DNA of 64,000 nt from Dysgonomonas gadei ATCC BAA-286 (GCF_000213555.1 NZ_GL891979.1:6011-70010), one strand, 5' to 3'; shown: positions 49,810 through 59,004, numbered from the stretch's first letter. Numbers and translations: made by a program. Notes: a model not told the origin generated them from the sequence alone.

Positions 49810-51036
49810 TTATCTGCTCAGTATGTCTTTATATAATTGTATATATTTTTGAGTCTGTAATGTATCGGAGAATGTATTTACGGCATAATCCCTGATTGCT
49901 TTTTCCTCAAAGGTATACTTATTATTTAAGAAATCGTTAAGTCCCTGTGTTAAAGGTTCTACCCCTGTTTCAGAGAGTAATATTCCGTTTTCCCCGGTTT
50001 TTATATGTTCTGCCATACCTCCATTGCTGAAACTTATAACAGGAGTACCATTTGCAAATGATTCGAGCATGACATTGGGTAAGTTGTCTTCTTTTGACGG
50101 TATAACGGTTAGATCGGCAGCAGAGTATAATCGATTGAGTGCTGATATATCGGTTATCTTATCGAAGTGAATATGATTGATACCAGACCTTATTTTCATA
50201 CTATCGGGTAGTTGGCCTACTGATATTATCTGAAAATCGTTGCGTTCCATCTTATTTATAGTTTCAAAAAACATCGGGAATCCTTTTTGTATGTTACTAA
50301 GATGCGCCCCTACTATTATGAAAGTTTTCAGATTAGTGCTGATTCCTGTCTTCTGCTTAGCATAGGTTTTATCTATAACCGGGTAGTTTGAAAAATCGAG
50401 TCCATTGGGTATCAAATAGTGAGGGTAATTGCAGAAAACAGCACTCGCTTCGGACTTTTTCTTCATCCATTCCGAAAGGCAGACTATATGGATATTCTTG
50501 TTTTTATTAATGGCTTTTATCTTGATATTTCGTACCTGATTATCAATTTTACCATATCTCTCGATGTTTTTGATCCTATCCGATTCGAAATGAAACATGC
50601 CCATAAACGGATTTATGTCATGCAGCGTCCATACAATGGGACGCGTTATATTTTTGAAGAAAGTAGGATAATTGAGAAACTCCGAAATCCAATGTAAATG
50701 GATGATATCAGCATCTTTTATGATGGGCAGTTGTTCTAACCTGTATGATGTTGTTGCAAACGTAGCTATTTCATAATTCTTAGGATATTTATTTAGTTTT
50801 ACCCAATGAAAGTGTTCTGCATGTAGGTTATATTTTTTCAAAGCCCTTATTATAAGGGAACGCCCTGTACCGACTGTATGAATATTATTTGCAATAGCAA
50901 ATTCAGGATCGATAGGAAAACGTTGGACTAGCTCGGACTGTATGCCCGGTTCCTTCATCAGATGCTGATGAAGTCTGAGCGTGGCGATCCCTGCACCACC
51001 ACCCGTTATTCCTGTTGATATGTGGGTGATTTTCAT
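49810..51036 (-). CDS. Glycosyltransferase family 4
   Basis: A 408-residue GT-B enzyme. It begins MKITHISTGITGGGAGIATLRLHQHLM, with the glycine-rich acceptor-side loop. PIVWTLHDINPFMGMFHFE (about 134-152) is typical of Bacteroidota capsule GT4s. The donor domain starts TFIIVGAHLSNIQKGFPMF (about 236). The EX7E motif lies in VIPSKEDNLPNVMLESFANGTPVISFSNGGMAEHI (about 313-347). Length is normal. Gaps of 4 bp on both sides show an operon position. Confidence 0.9.
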   Translation of the reverse strand: MKITHISTGITGGGAGIATLRLHQHLMKEPGIQSELVQRFPIDPEFAIANNIHTVGTGRSLIIRALKKYNLHAEHFHWVKLNKYPKNYEIATFATTSYRLEQLPIIKDADIIHLHWISEFLNYPTFFKNITRPIVWTLHDINPFMGMFHFESDRIKNIERYGKIDNQVRNIKIKAINKNKNIHIVCLSEWMKKKSEASAVFCNYPHYLIPNGLDFSNYPVIDKTYAKQKTGISTNLKTFIIVGAHLSNIQKGFPMFFETINKMERNDFQIISVGQLPDSMKIRSGINHIHFDKITDISALNRLYSAADLTVIPSKEDNLPNVMLESFANGTPVISFSNGGMAEHIKTGENGILLSETGVEPLTQGLNDFLNNKYTFEEKAIRDYAVNTFSDTLQTQKYIQLYKDILSR

Positions 51037-51040
51037 TTAT

Positions 51041-51883
51041 TTAGAATTTACGTCTTATGCTTCCTAATAAGTTATTAAGCTTTTCATATTTGCGCAGTTT
51101 CAAGTATTTGTTTTCCAACTTATCATATTCGGATTTTGAAGCGAGGCTTTTGCAAAATAAGTCTTCATAATTCATCCCTCTTCTTTTTCCGGTATTGATA
51201 ATTACAACCCAATGCCAAAAGTAGGCCTTGCCTATATTTTCGTTGGTGGATATTCCTGAATTATGTATGCGGTAGTAATATAATTCTTCATTCAGAAAAT
51301 AGGTTTCACCCACATCATACAATTTTAAGTAAAGGTCTTGGTCTACCGCTCTTTGTAAATATGGATCTATACCTTCGGTTTTTTGATAAAAATTTCGTTT
51401 GAATGAAGAAAAATGTGATATGGCGCTTTCCATGTTCAGGAAATACGGGTCATTCGCTACAATTTGTTTAGGTGCGTCATTCGTCTTGATTACTTTCAGA
51501 TTTTCATCACAGTGATATGATATAGAATGGACAAGTGATACAGTTGGATTATCCCGATGGGCATTAACCATTTTTCTCAGTGCATCATCGGTTAGTGCAT
51601 CGTCAGGGTCAAGAAATCCACAGATATTTCCTGAAGCCATTTCCACACATTTTCTTTTTGTAAATCCGGCTCCCTGATTTTCACTATTGCAGTATATTTT
51701 TATACGCTCATCATTTTTTAATTGATTGTATACCGTAAATGAATTGTCATCTGAATGATCGTCCACGATTATAACTTCCCAATTGTTATATGATTGCTTG
51801 TAAACACTCTCCAGGGCTTCAGCAAGGAAGCGGCCGTTGTTGTAATTGGCTATGAGAACAGAAAAAAGGGGCTGATTATCCAT
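51041..51883 (-). CDS. Glycosyltransferase family 2
   Basis: A 280-residue GT-A enzyme: PLFSVLIANYNNGRFLAEALESVYKQSYNNWEVIIVDDHSDDNSFTVYNQL (about 4-54), then GAGFTKRKCVEMASGNICGFLDPDDALTDDALRKM (about 71-105), with the DPDD motif. The remaining half has QRAVDQDLYLKLYDVGETYFLNEELYYYRIHNSGIS, common in GT2s of capsule loci. The basic C-terminus may aid membrane binding. Sugar unknown. Confidence 0.88.
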   Translation of the reverse strand: MDNQPLFSVLIANYNNGRFLAEALESVYKQSYNNWEVIIVDDHSDDNSFTVYNQLKNDERIKIYCNSENQGAGFTKRKCVEMASGNICGFLDPDDALTDDALRKMVNAHRDNPTVSLVHSISYHCDENLKVIKTNDAPKQIVANDPYFLNMESAISHFSSFKRNFYQKTEGIDPYLQRAVDQDLYLKLYDVGETYFLNEELYYYRIHNSGISTNENIGKAYFWHWVVIINTGKRRGMNYEDLFCKSLASKSEYDKLENKYLKLRKYEKLNNLLGSIRRKF

Positions 51884-51887
51884 ACTC

Positions 51888-52814
51888 TTATTTTTCAGGT
51901 AAGAAACTTAAACCTTTTACTTTCGAAGTTCTGCGATTATTTAATATTTTCGGGATAGTCTTTATGAGTCTTAACGAAACGCAAAGATTAATCCATATAT
52001 CCTTATATGCCAAATGGAATAAATGGCCCAAAGACTCCATAAACAGATAATAGAAAGAACGGAATATGCATTTTCGGAAAGGCATATAAATACCTGTCAG
52101 GATAATCAAATGATAGATATACTTTCTGTCTTTGATTTCTTTTAATGATTTCCTGCCTTTGAACGTCCTGTCATGCACCCCATATACTTTAGGGTAAATT
52201 CCCGTTCTAAAACCATGATATTCGACCCGCCCGATATAATTATCATCTTCTCCATAATGAGGAAAAACCGGATCAAATCCACCGATGGTTAAAAGGCATG
52301 TTTTTGAAATCATCCAGAATGCTGCATTTACAAATTTGACAGGATAAATCTTGTCTTCGGCCTTTCCCTTTATTATAAAATCAGAAATAAGATTTGAGCA
52401 TGCGGCAGGCCGAATATAAGCAGCGAAGTTAGCATCTAATTCGTTTTCTTTTCCATTCAGGTGTACCGGACTCAATATCCCGTATTCGAGGTTTTCTTCC
52501 AGTTTTACTGCGAGTTTTTCAATTGTGTCGGGGCGAACCCATGCATCCTGATTCAGGAGAAAAACGAAGTCAGCGTCTATTTCTATTGCATACTTTAACC
52601 CAATATTGTTCGCTTTTCCGAATCCTAAATTGACTTTGCTTTCTATCAGATTGATTTCCGGATAATTATCTTTGATAAATTGTACAGTGCCGTCGCTTGA
52701 GTTATTATCGATAACAATGGTATCGGCATGTATCGAAGAGTTTCTTATGCTATCGAAACAATTCTTATACCATTTCATACCATTGTAGGTGACTACTATT
52801 ACAATTATTTTCAT
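51888..52814 (-). CDS. Glycosyltransferase family 2, rhamnosyltransferase-like
   Basis: A 308-residue GT-A enzyme from ATG 52814 (MKIIVIVVTYNGMKWYKNCFDSI). The frame is open to 52919, but that extension overlaps the WbsX gene and lacks homology. IHADTIVIDNNSSDGTVQFIKDNYPEINLIESKVNLGFGKANNIGLKYAIEIDADFVFLLNQDAWVRPDTIEKL (about 27-101) shows the NNxS nucleotide-binding and NQDA metal-binding motifs of the WbbL/rhamnosyltransferase branch. GEDNYIGRVEYHGF (about 188) is the usual catalytic-base region (ED). Rhamnose is therefore a candidate donor sugar, but this is an inference. Confidence 0.86.
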   Translation of the reverse strand: MKIIVIVVTYNGMKWYKNCFDSIRNSSIHADTIVIDNNSSDGTVQFIKDNYPEINLIESKVNLGFGKANNIGLKYAIEIDADFVFLLNQDAWVRPDTIEKLAVKLEENLEYGILSPVHLNGKENELDANFAAYIRPAACSNLISDFIIKGKAEDKIYPVKFVNAAFWMISKTCLLTIGGFDPVFPHYGEDDNYIGRVEYHGFRTGIYPKVYGVHDRTFKGRKSLKEIKDRKYIYHLIILTGIYMPFRKCIFRSFYYLFMESLGHLFHLAYKDIWINLCVSLRLIKTIPKILNNRRTSKVKGLSFLPEK

Positions 52815-52819
52815 AAAAT

Positions 52820-53935
52820 CTATTTGTTTTCGTCCAACGCCTTTTTTAAGGCATTTAAATACCCTTTTCCCCATTTTTGGCATGGTTCGAGATGATTCCC
52901 TTCTGCCCATTCGTTCCATGCATTAATAAATAGGAAATTTTCGTCTTTTGAATATGGTGTGAATTTATTTAATTTTCCTTTAATCCATTTATAAAAAACC
53001 TTAGGTGAAGAATGGGTGAAAATTATAGCCTCTTTTTTCCTTGCAGAATTATCCCAAGACGGACATACACAAGGGTAGCATTTATGATCCGTATGAAAAT
53101 AGCGATTGTCAAAATCAACAAACTTTTGCATATTGATAATTGTTTGATTGACTTTTCTGTTTTCGTTAAAATATCTGTCTATTATTTTACTTATACGATT
53201 TCTTAATCTTTCTCCGATAGTCCATTCTCTTTTCAGAAAACGTTCGAGGGACGGGCTTAACGGTTGAAATTCTATGGATGCTTCAATATCTAAATCTACC
53301 ACTTGTTGTTTCGCATTGGAGTTCCATCTGTCTATCCGGCATATATATAACTCCAGCCCTTCTTTCGCGGCTTCTTCCCTCCATATTCGGATAGTTTTTG
53401 AAATGTCAGGGAAATCAGCTGATTTATATATTGCAAATAAGGGCTTTCCGTTAACTCTTATATATCTTTTATCTTTAAAGATAGGTATTAGAAACTTTAT
53501 ATGATTCAAATCATCTTCTTCCGAATATGTTTGTTCTTGGATAATTTCGTTTTCGCTTCCATCCCAACGTTTACTCCAGGGCTCATTTGCCCAGATAAAA
53601 CAGAATGGGAAATCTGGTTTACCTAGGTTCAGCATATTATCTATCGGTAGATTTAGCAACCTCTTGCCTTGAAACCAATAATGATAAAAAGCAAATCCAT
53701 GGATACCATACTCTTTTGCCATTTCGGCCTGTTTCACCATAATTTCTGGATCACGCAAGTCATAATAACCTGTTTTTTTATCTGGTATATGAGGCTGATA
53801 ATGTCCCTCAAATAAAGGTTTAGCTTTCTTTACATTGGTCCATTCTGTAAAACCATCACCCCAGGCTTTGTCATTTTCGGGTATAGGATGATATTGGGGG
53901 AGGTATATGGCGATGGGACGTATATTATCGTTCAT
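52820..53935 (-). CDS. WbsX-like (glycoside hydrolase 99-like) protein
   Basis: A 371-residue WbsX/GH99-like protein: IRPIAIYLPQYHPIPENDKAWGDGFTEWTNVKKAKPLFEGHYQPHIP (about 5-51), then GYYDLRDPEIMVKQAEMAKEYGIHGFAFYHYWFQGKRLLNLPIDNML, and FLFINAWNEWAEGNHLEPCQKWGKGYLNALK at the end. The fold is that of GH99 endo-mannosidases, and the C-terminal NAWNEWAEG is the conserved acidic motif. In capsule and O-antigen loci these proteins often accompany or are fused to glycosyltransferases, and their activity is not established. It overlaps the upstream GT4 by 11 bp. No signal peptide, so it acts in the cytosol. Confidence 0.87.
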   Translation of the reverse strand: MNDNIRPIAIYLPQYHPIPENDKAWGDGFTEWTNVKKAKPLFEGHYQPHIPDKKTGYYDLRDPEIMVKQAEMAKEYGIHGFAFYHYWFQGKRLLNLPIDNMLNLGKPDFPFCFIWANEPWSKRWDGSENEIIQEQTYSEEDDLNHIKFLIPIFKDKRYIRVNGKPLFAIYKSADFPDISKTIRIWREEAAKEGLELYICRIDRWNSNAKQQVVDLDIEASIEFQPLSPSLERFLKREWTIGERLRNRISKIIDRYFNENRKVNQTIINMQKFVDFDNRYFHTDHKCYPCVCPSWDNSARKKEAIIFTHSSPKVFYKWIKGKLNKFTPYSKDENFLFINAWNEWAEGNHLEPCQKWGKGYLNALKKALDENK

Positions 53936-55058
53936 AATTATTTATTATTTCATTCAGGTTCGACGAATAATTTTTCATGGTAAAGGTTATATCAGCCCAC
54001 TCTTTAGCTTGAGTTGCAAACATCTTTCTAGTATCTTTATCTTTTAACATTAAAATTTTATTTGCCAAATCTTTACTGTTACTAAATTCGTATAAATATC
54101 CATTAAAACCTTCTTTGACAAGTTCACTGTTAGCTCCTGTATTTGACGCAATAACAGGTAATCCCATCTTCATAGATTCAATAGTAACGCGGCCAAATGC
54201 TTCACACCTGGAGCATACAAGGGCAATATCCGCTTGGTAATAATATTCACTGATATCTTTCGAGAAATCGATAGGTAATATGTATGATGATAGATCATGT
54301 TTTTCGATATAATCTTTAATCTGATTTGAATAAGAATCACGACTTGCACCAACTAATAATAATCTGACTTTCTCTCCTTGTCGTATTAAGGTATGTACTG
54401 CTTGCAAAGCCTGTACTTGGCCCTTTCCTTTTGCAAAACGTCCAACAATGATCAGTGTTAAAATATCACAGGATTGATCTTTCTTTATATATTGGTTATT
54501 TGTTTTTAGTGATACCGCTTGATATACAACTTTCCGCTTTCTCTTTGAAATGTATTTTTCATATTTAGACTCTAAAAAGTAAGAATTGAATAATATTGTT
54601 GACGATAATTTATTAGCTAGCCATAAAGACAGTTTTTTTCCATAAATGTAATTAAATCCTAAATCTTCTTTCCCTATTTCTCTAAAGTACCATAAATGCC
54701 TTATTCTTGCGATCTTGCTTGCTATAGCTCCACATGGGATGACTGAGGAATTGGTAATAACGATGTCAGGTTTTATCTTCCTGATTACGTGTAAGCTATT
54801 TCTAGTGTTTATTAATATACTAAATAGTCTTCTTGTCTTTTCTTTTAATGAAAGTTCAGTACCATGGTCGTGCCACCAAGGTTGATGCACTATTGTAAAG
54901 CTGTTAAGATACGGTTTACATAATTCTATTAATTCGCCATGATATGGAAATACAGCATATAGTTCATGTCCAGCTATGGAAAAAGCCTCGAGCATTTCTG
55001 CAAATGACCTTTCCGCTCCATTTAATGTGCTACCGTGTGATATACAAAGTATTTTCAT
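53925..55058 (-). CDS. Glycosyltransferase family 4
   Basis: A 377-residue GT-B enzyme. It begins MKILCISHGSTLNGAERSFAEMLEAF, with the GAER acceptor loop. The donor domain has LTLIIVGRFAKGKGQVQALQAVHTLI (about 200-225) and ALVCSRCEAFGRVTIESMKMGLPVIASNTGANSELV (about 279-314), in which E-x7-E is EAFGRVTIE. VTIE and the CSRCEAFGR form place it among the GT4s of O-antigen loci. Length normal. It overlaps the WbsX gene by 11 bp. Confidence 0.89.
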   Translation of the reverse strand: MKILCISHGSTLNGAERSFAEMLEAFSIAGHELYAVFPYHGELIELCKPYLNSFTIVHQPWWHDHGTELSLKEKTRRLFSILINTRNSLHVIRKIKPDIVITNSSVIPCGAIASKIARIRHLWYFREIGKEDLGFNYIYGKKLSLWLANKLSSTILFNSYFLESKYEKYISKRKRKVVYQAVSLKTNNQYIKKDQSCDILTLIIVGRFAKGKGQVQALQAVHTLIRQGEKVRLLLVGASRDSYSNQIKDYIEKHDLSSYILPIDFSKDISEYYYQADIALVCSRCEAFGRVTIESMKMGLPVIASNTGANSELVKEGFNGYLYEFSNSKDLANKILMLKDKDTRKMFATQAKEWADITFTMKNYSSNLNEIINNYER

Positions 55059-55073
55059 TTCATTACTTTTTAT

Positions 55074-56459
55074 TCACGAGATTGTTTTATTTTTCTCCAT
55101 GATTTTTAATAAATTATCTTTACTGTCTACATATGAAAAATCTCCGTTATTGATAAAATCTTTATAACTGTTATAGCCTTCTTCTCCAAATATAATTACT
55201 TTTAGCCTAAACTCTTTTGCTTCTATTGCAGTTCCCGAAAATGAAACAAGCAATGTAGATACTTTTTTGAATAATTCATATAATGGTTGTCGGTTTGCTT
55301 CTTCAATTTCAACTCTGTCCGGATATTTTTTGCATAATGATAATAGGTGAGGCCTATCCTGTGGATATCTGGGATGCAGGCGAATATACCATTTCCTTGT
55401 GTCGGATTCAGCGATGGTATCTTCGATAAATTGTGGAATCCACATTCCTTGCAAACAAATTAGAATATCATTGTTTGTTTCTTTTGATATATACTGTGTA
55501 TTTTCTTTTTGTGACAATAAATAATAGTTCCCCGAAACTATTACCTGTGGTTGAAACGAATTTTCGGAAAAATTACGGATGATTAACTTTTTATCATCTT
55601 CGTTCCATACATAAAAGGTATGGGGAAAATGATATGAATATTCATATATTTTACTCCAGCGAGTGTAAGCAAAGTGATTGTCGGAGATAGCACTATGCTG
55701 ATATTCACACGTTGCTATTTTCAAGGAATTAGCACCTCTTATTAATGCACTTTGCTGATTGTTGTAATAAACATAACACCATACTTTCCGGGGAGATATT
55801 ATCTTTAATAGATATTTGAAATAAATATAGTAAAAATGGTTCTCCGCGACACTGCTATATACCAAGGACTCTATATAGTGTGCATCTAAAGAAGTCTGCT
55901 CTGTAAAGAAGGACTTAATTAAGTTTGCATTATATTTAATGTTCTTGATCTGGTTGCTGAATATTTTATTTTTTATTCTCGATAGAAAAAGAATGACTAT
56001 ATGTAAATGTCTGCATAGTAGATAAAAATCATTCTGATAGTCAGAGAAAATATCGTCGATAAAGATAGTTTCACTTTCTTCATTATTCTTCTTTAATATT
56101 TCTTTATAAGGATCAATGTATTGATTATATATACCTGTGTTGTGTGCTTTGAAGCCTGAAAGTAATATTTTATTCTTCAATTTACCTTTCCATTTCGGAT
56201 ATAAGATTATTAAACGACAAACTGATCTGATAAACAGTTTAAAGTCCCGGAGACTTACTCTTTCATCTAAGATAGATGCTTGGATTGGCTGAACATCAGT
56301 TCCATTTATTTTCCCGATATAGATCAAATGAAGATAATATCCGACCTGAATCTGTACAATGGGCCATATGTTTGATCTCCAACATTTCTTAAGTTTAGGA
56401 AATACAGCTTCCTGAAGTTGTTGAATCAAGTTGAGATATTCTTTTCGGGTAGTGTACAT
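55074..56459 (-). CDS. Unassigned polysaccharide-cluster protein, possible GT-B transferase
   Basis: A 461-residue protein without signal peptide. The family is not recognised. The N-terminal half is Lys/Ile/Tyr-rich and helical. The C-terminal half has features of GT-B enzymes: TFYVWNEDDKKLIIRNF (about 285), QVIVSGNYYLLSQ, NDILICLQGMWIPQF, then WYIRLHPRYPQDRPHLLSLCKKYPDRVEIEE (about 360-390) and TLLVSFSGTAIEAKEFRLKVIIFGEEGYNSYKDFI (about 408-442). The HPR motif plus a later FSGTAIEA loop recall CDP-glycerol glycerophosphotransferase or poly-/sialyltransferase-type folds. Because a nonulosonic acid module lies immediately upstream, a nonulosonate transferase is an attractive guess but unproven. 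Confidence 0.65.
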   Translation of the reverse strand: MYTTRKEYLNLIQQLQEAVFPKLKKCWRSNIWPIVQIQVGYYLHLIYIGKINGTDVQPIQASILDERVSLRDFKLFIRSVCRLIILYPKWKGKLKNKILLSGFKAHNTGIYNQYIDPYKEILKKNNEESETIFIDDIFSDYQNDFYLLCRHLHIVILFLSRIKNKIFSNQIKNIKYNANLIKSFFTEQTSLDAHYIESLVYSSVAENHFYYIYFKYLLKIISPRKVWCYVYYNNQQSALIRGANSLKIATCEYQHSAISDNHFAYTRWSKIYEYSYHFPHTFYVWNEDDKKLIIRNFSENSFQPQVIVSGNYYLLSQKENTQYISKETNNDILICLQGMWIPQFIEDTIAESDTRKWYIRLHPRYPQDRPHLLSLCKKYPDRVEIEEANRQPLYELFKKVSTLLVSFSGTAIEAKEFRLKVIIFGEEGYNSYKDFINNGDFSYVDSKDNLLKIMEKNKTIS

Positions 56460-56514
56460 ATTAATTTGTATTATTCTAATTTAGAAATCAAGATAAATAA
56501 CTCACTCAAGCTAT

Positions 56515-56982
56515 TTATTTGATGTTTTCAGATAGTATATATTCTACAAATTCTCTGAAAACTCCTTCCCCCCCATCTTTTTTCAAAATGATCTGAACAA
56601 CTTGTTTTACACATTCGGGGGCACTATTCGGACATGCACTGATTCCTGCATTTTTCAATAATTCGATATCATTTATATCGTCACCTATATATGCAACCTC
56701 AGATAGGCTAATTCCTAACTCTTTACATAGGTTTGTTGCTATTCCAAGCTTGTCCTTTGCTCCCTGAAACAGATAATTAATTTTCAGTTTTTCGGCCCGG
56801 CGTTTAACAATTTCAGTTTCTTCACCTGTTATTATCCCAACGGGTATGTTTGCCTGATGGCAAAATAGTACACCTGCGCTGTCGTAAGTATGAAATTTTT
56901 TCCATTCATTGCCTGTTTGGTCATAATACATTCCTCCATCTGTCCAAACGCCATCGATATCTGTGAGAACAAGTTTTAGCAT
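56515..56982 (-). CDS. KdsC-like HAD phosphatase, probable nonulosonate-9-phosphate phosphatase
   Basis: A 155-residue C0-type HAD phosphatase. The nucleophile motif is LVLTDIDGVWTDGGMYYD (Asp at about 8, acid/base Asp at 10), then VGIITGEETEIVKRRAEKL (about 48-66; Thr of motif II), AKDKLGIATNL with the motif III Lys (about 75) and VAYIGDDINDIELLKNAG (motif IV, about 97-114). This is the KdsC/Kdn-9-phosphatase family, which acts as a tetramer on 8- or 9-carbon sugar-acid phosphates. Its place 25 bp downstream of the NeuB-like synthase, with a CMP-sugar synthetase beyond, makes dephosphorylation of the synthase product likely. Confidence 0.88.
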   Translation of the reverse strand: MLKLVLTDIDGVWTDGGMYYDQTGNEWKKFHTYDSAGVLFCHQANIPVGIITGEETEIVKRRAEKLKINYLFQGAKDKLGIATNLCKELGISLSEVAYIGDDINDIELLKNAGISACPNSAPECVKQVVQIILKKDGGEGVFREFVEYILSENIK

Positions 56983-57007
56983 ATTCTTCTATTTTAATGT
57001 ATTAATT

Positions 57008-58063
57008 TTACCCGTTTTCGCCCGATATAGCTGATTTGTATATTATCTCGTTGCTGGCAATATCGTTTAGTAGCTTTTTCCCTATCACAGACTCTCTTTG
57101 GCTCCATTTAAAGCCATCACCCGGGCTTAGCAAATGAATATCATTTTCGGTAATGATTTCACCTTTCTGCATTGAACGTATAGTTGCAATAGAACGTTCC
57201 AGTTTATATTTGCTGGCTTCAACCACAGGCTCTATATACAATTCTTTTTTTCCCATCGACATTTCTGTTATCCTGATGTCCCTAATCATTCTATTGATTC
57301 CATCAGGACCTAATGAACCGGCCTGATCAGTACCTTTCATCCGTCTGTCTATTGTAACATGTTTTTCAATCATTTCAGCTCCCATTGCAACGGCAGCAAC
57401 GGGGGCGGATATGCCTATTGTATGGTCAGAGAATCCGATAGAATATTGTCCATAATATTCTTTAAGGTAAGCGATTGTATTGAGATTCAGGTTCTGCGGG
57501 TGTGTCGGATATTGTGATACACAATGAAGAATAGATATGCCTGAATGATATTTAGTAATCACTTCAAGGGCATCATCCAATTCCTTCTTTCCAGCCATAC
57601 CGGTTGAAAGTATTATTGGGATTTTTGTTTCAGCCATTGCTTGCAACAATGGCAGATTAGTCAAATCGCGGCTTGCAACTTTCAGGTAATCAGGAGTGAA
57701 AAGTTTCAGTAGTGATAAACAGCCAATAGAGCAGAGTGTTTCCACAAATTCGAGGTTTCGTTCTTTTGCATATTTGTATACTTCAAAATGCTCCTCGTCT
57801 GACAACTCCAATGCAGCACGGTGTTCGCCATATGTTTTTCCGAAAGAGTGGGGGGAATCGTAAATTTTATTCATTTGCGATACGGACAATTCTTCGGATA
57901 AGTCTCTTTTTGTTAATTTTACAGCATCCATAGGTTTTAAATCGATACCGAATACATCTTCCCTGACTGGACGAGAAACCAACTCCACAAGAAGTTTGGC
58001 AATATCCACCGAGCCATTATGGTTTTGTCCTATTTCGCCTATGATATAAACATGTTTTTTCAT
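57008..58063 (-). CDS. NeuB-like nonulosonic acid synthase with SAF domain
   Basis: A 351-residue synthase that condenses phosphoenolpyruvate with a six-carbon sugar. Residues about 1-270 form the NeuB TIM barrel: YIIGEIGQNHNGSVDIAKLLVEL, DAVKLTKRDL, LEFVETLCSIGCL, PDYLKVASRDLTNLPLL, ILSTGMAGKKELDDAL, LHCVSQYPTHPQNLNLN, GFSDHTIGISAPVAAVAMGAEMIEKHVTIDRRMKGTDQAGSLGPDGI. The C-terminal ~65 residues are a SAF (antifreeze-like) domain (RSIATIRSMQKGEIITENDI). It is cofactored by a divalent metal. No hexosamine 2-epimerase (NeuC type) is in the cluster, so the substrate may be mannose-6-phosphate or ManNAc made elsewhere. Its start overlaps the SpsF-like stop by 4 bp. Confidence 0.89.
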   Translation of the reverse strand: MKKHVYIIGEIGQNHNGSVDIAKLLVELVSRPVREDVFGIDLKPMDAVKLTKRDLSEELSVSQMNKIYDSPHSFGKTYGEHRAALELSDEEHFEVYKYAKERNLEFVETLCSIGCLSLLKLFTPDYLKVASRDLTNLPLLQAMAETKIPIILSTGMAGKKELDDALEVITKYHSGISILHCVSQYPTHPQNLNLNTIAYLKEYYGQYSIGFSDHTIGISAPVAAVAMGAEMIEKHVTIDRRMKGTDQAGSLGPDGINRMIRDIRITEMSMGKKELYIEPVVEASKYKLERSIATIRSMQKGEIITENDIHLLSPGDGFKWSQRESVIGKKLLNDIASNEIIYKSAISGENG

Positions 58064-58824
58064 TTTTCGTTTAATTTGATTTGCTTCATCATAGAAATTT
58101 TGTATTTGGGATTTTTATCCAAAAAGTCTATTATTTCATCAATTCCAATATTTCTATACTTTGAAACTAATATTTTATAGATTTCAGATAAGAGATCAAA
58201 ATCTTGTTTAGTATCCAGAGTCATTCTTATATCTTTTCTTTCACGAACTTTTTCATTCGGATCCAACAGAAAAATGCTGAATTTATCAGGATTCTCATAT
58301 ATGAAGTTTGTTACATGCTCATGGTAAATAGGAGAAGTTGTTATTTTTTCTATTTTTTCCAAAGTTTGAAGGGTAACAAATTCAGTCCAGAATCCAAAAT
58401 GAGTTTTAATACTAGGAGTATCTTCAATTTTGAAACTTACATAATCAAAATCTTTTGTTTTTACAAAATTAATAAGACGATCTAATTCTCTTACATCAAG
58501 AAACGGGTTATCAGAGCAGACTCTAATTATATTGTTGATGTTGAATTTTCTAGCAGCTTCTATAAAGCGAGATAATACATCTGTTTCACTTCCTCTATAT
58601 ATTAAAACATCTTGTTTTAATGCAATTTCTTCCAGTATATCATTCTCTTTATTTAAAGAGGTTGCTAAGATTATAGGTATGCCTTGAAATTCCTTTTTCA
58701 ATTTTTCTATTAATAAATCCAAAATAGATTTCTCATTCCAAAACGGTAAGATGATTTTTGATGAAAATCTAGTAGAACTTATCCGTGCTTGAATAATAAA
58801 GCTTGTATTTCGAGTCTGATTCAT
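58060..58824 (-). CDS. SpsF-like cytidylyltransferase, probable CMP-nonulosonate synthetase
   Basis: A 254-residue GT-A-fold nucleotidyltransferase of the SpsF/CMP-sugar synthetase type. The nucleotide-binding N-terminus is SFIIQARISSTRFSSKIILPFW (about 8-29), then LATSLNKENDIL (about 53) and the metal-binding RVCSDNPFLDVRELDRLINF (about 100-119). The C-terminal RMTLDTKQDFDLLSEIY (about 196) is conserved in the family. Together with the NeuB-like synthase and KdsC-like phosphatase it forms a three-enzyme activation route giving a CMP-activated nine-carbon acid. Its promoter-proximal side is interrupted by a 167-bp MITE that ends 13 bp before the ATG. It is strongly AT-rich and lysine-rich. 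Confidence 0.82.
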   Translation of the reverse strand: MNQTRNTSFIIQARISSTRFSSKIILPFWNEKSILDLLIEKLKKEFQGIPIILATSLNKENDILEEIALKQDVLIYRGSETDVLSRFIEAARKFNINNIIRVCSDNPFLDVRELDRLINFVKTKDFDYVSFKIEDTPSIKTHFGFWTEFVTLQTLEKIEKITTSPIYHEHVTNFIYENPDKFSIFLLDPNEKVRERKDIRMTLDTKQDFDLLSEIYKILVSKYRNIGIDEIIDFLDKNPKYKISMMKQIKLNEK

Positions 58825-58837
58825 AAATATATTTTTA

Positions 58838-59004
58838 GAGCCTGTTTAAATTTTACCAAAACATTTTATTATAGTTTTTTTGTTCATTTTCAGTCCCTTT
58901 TTATCTGATTTTACCCTTTTTTCAGATTGAATAACCCGCTATTCGCGCTTCAGAAAAGAAAAAATCATTCTAAAAATCGGAACGAATAAAATTTAAACAG
59001 GCTC
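58838..59004. mobile_element. 167-bp MITE with perfect 18-bp ends and TTA duplication
   Basis: GAGCCTGTTTAAATTTTA (58838-58855) has an exact inverted copy, TAAAATTTAAACAGGCTC (58987-59004). TTA flanks both sides (58835-58837 and 59005-59007). No ORF is inside. A 3-bp TNA-type duplication with GAGCCTGTTTAAA-like ends is the pattern of IS5-family elements, so an IS5-type transposase elsewhere would be expected to mobilise it. The element sits between the wzt gene end (59039) and the spsF-like start (58824). Confidence 0.85.
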
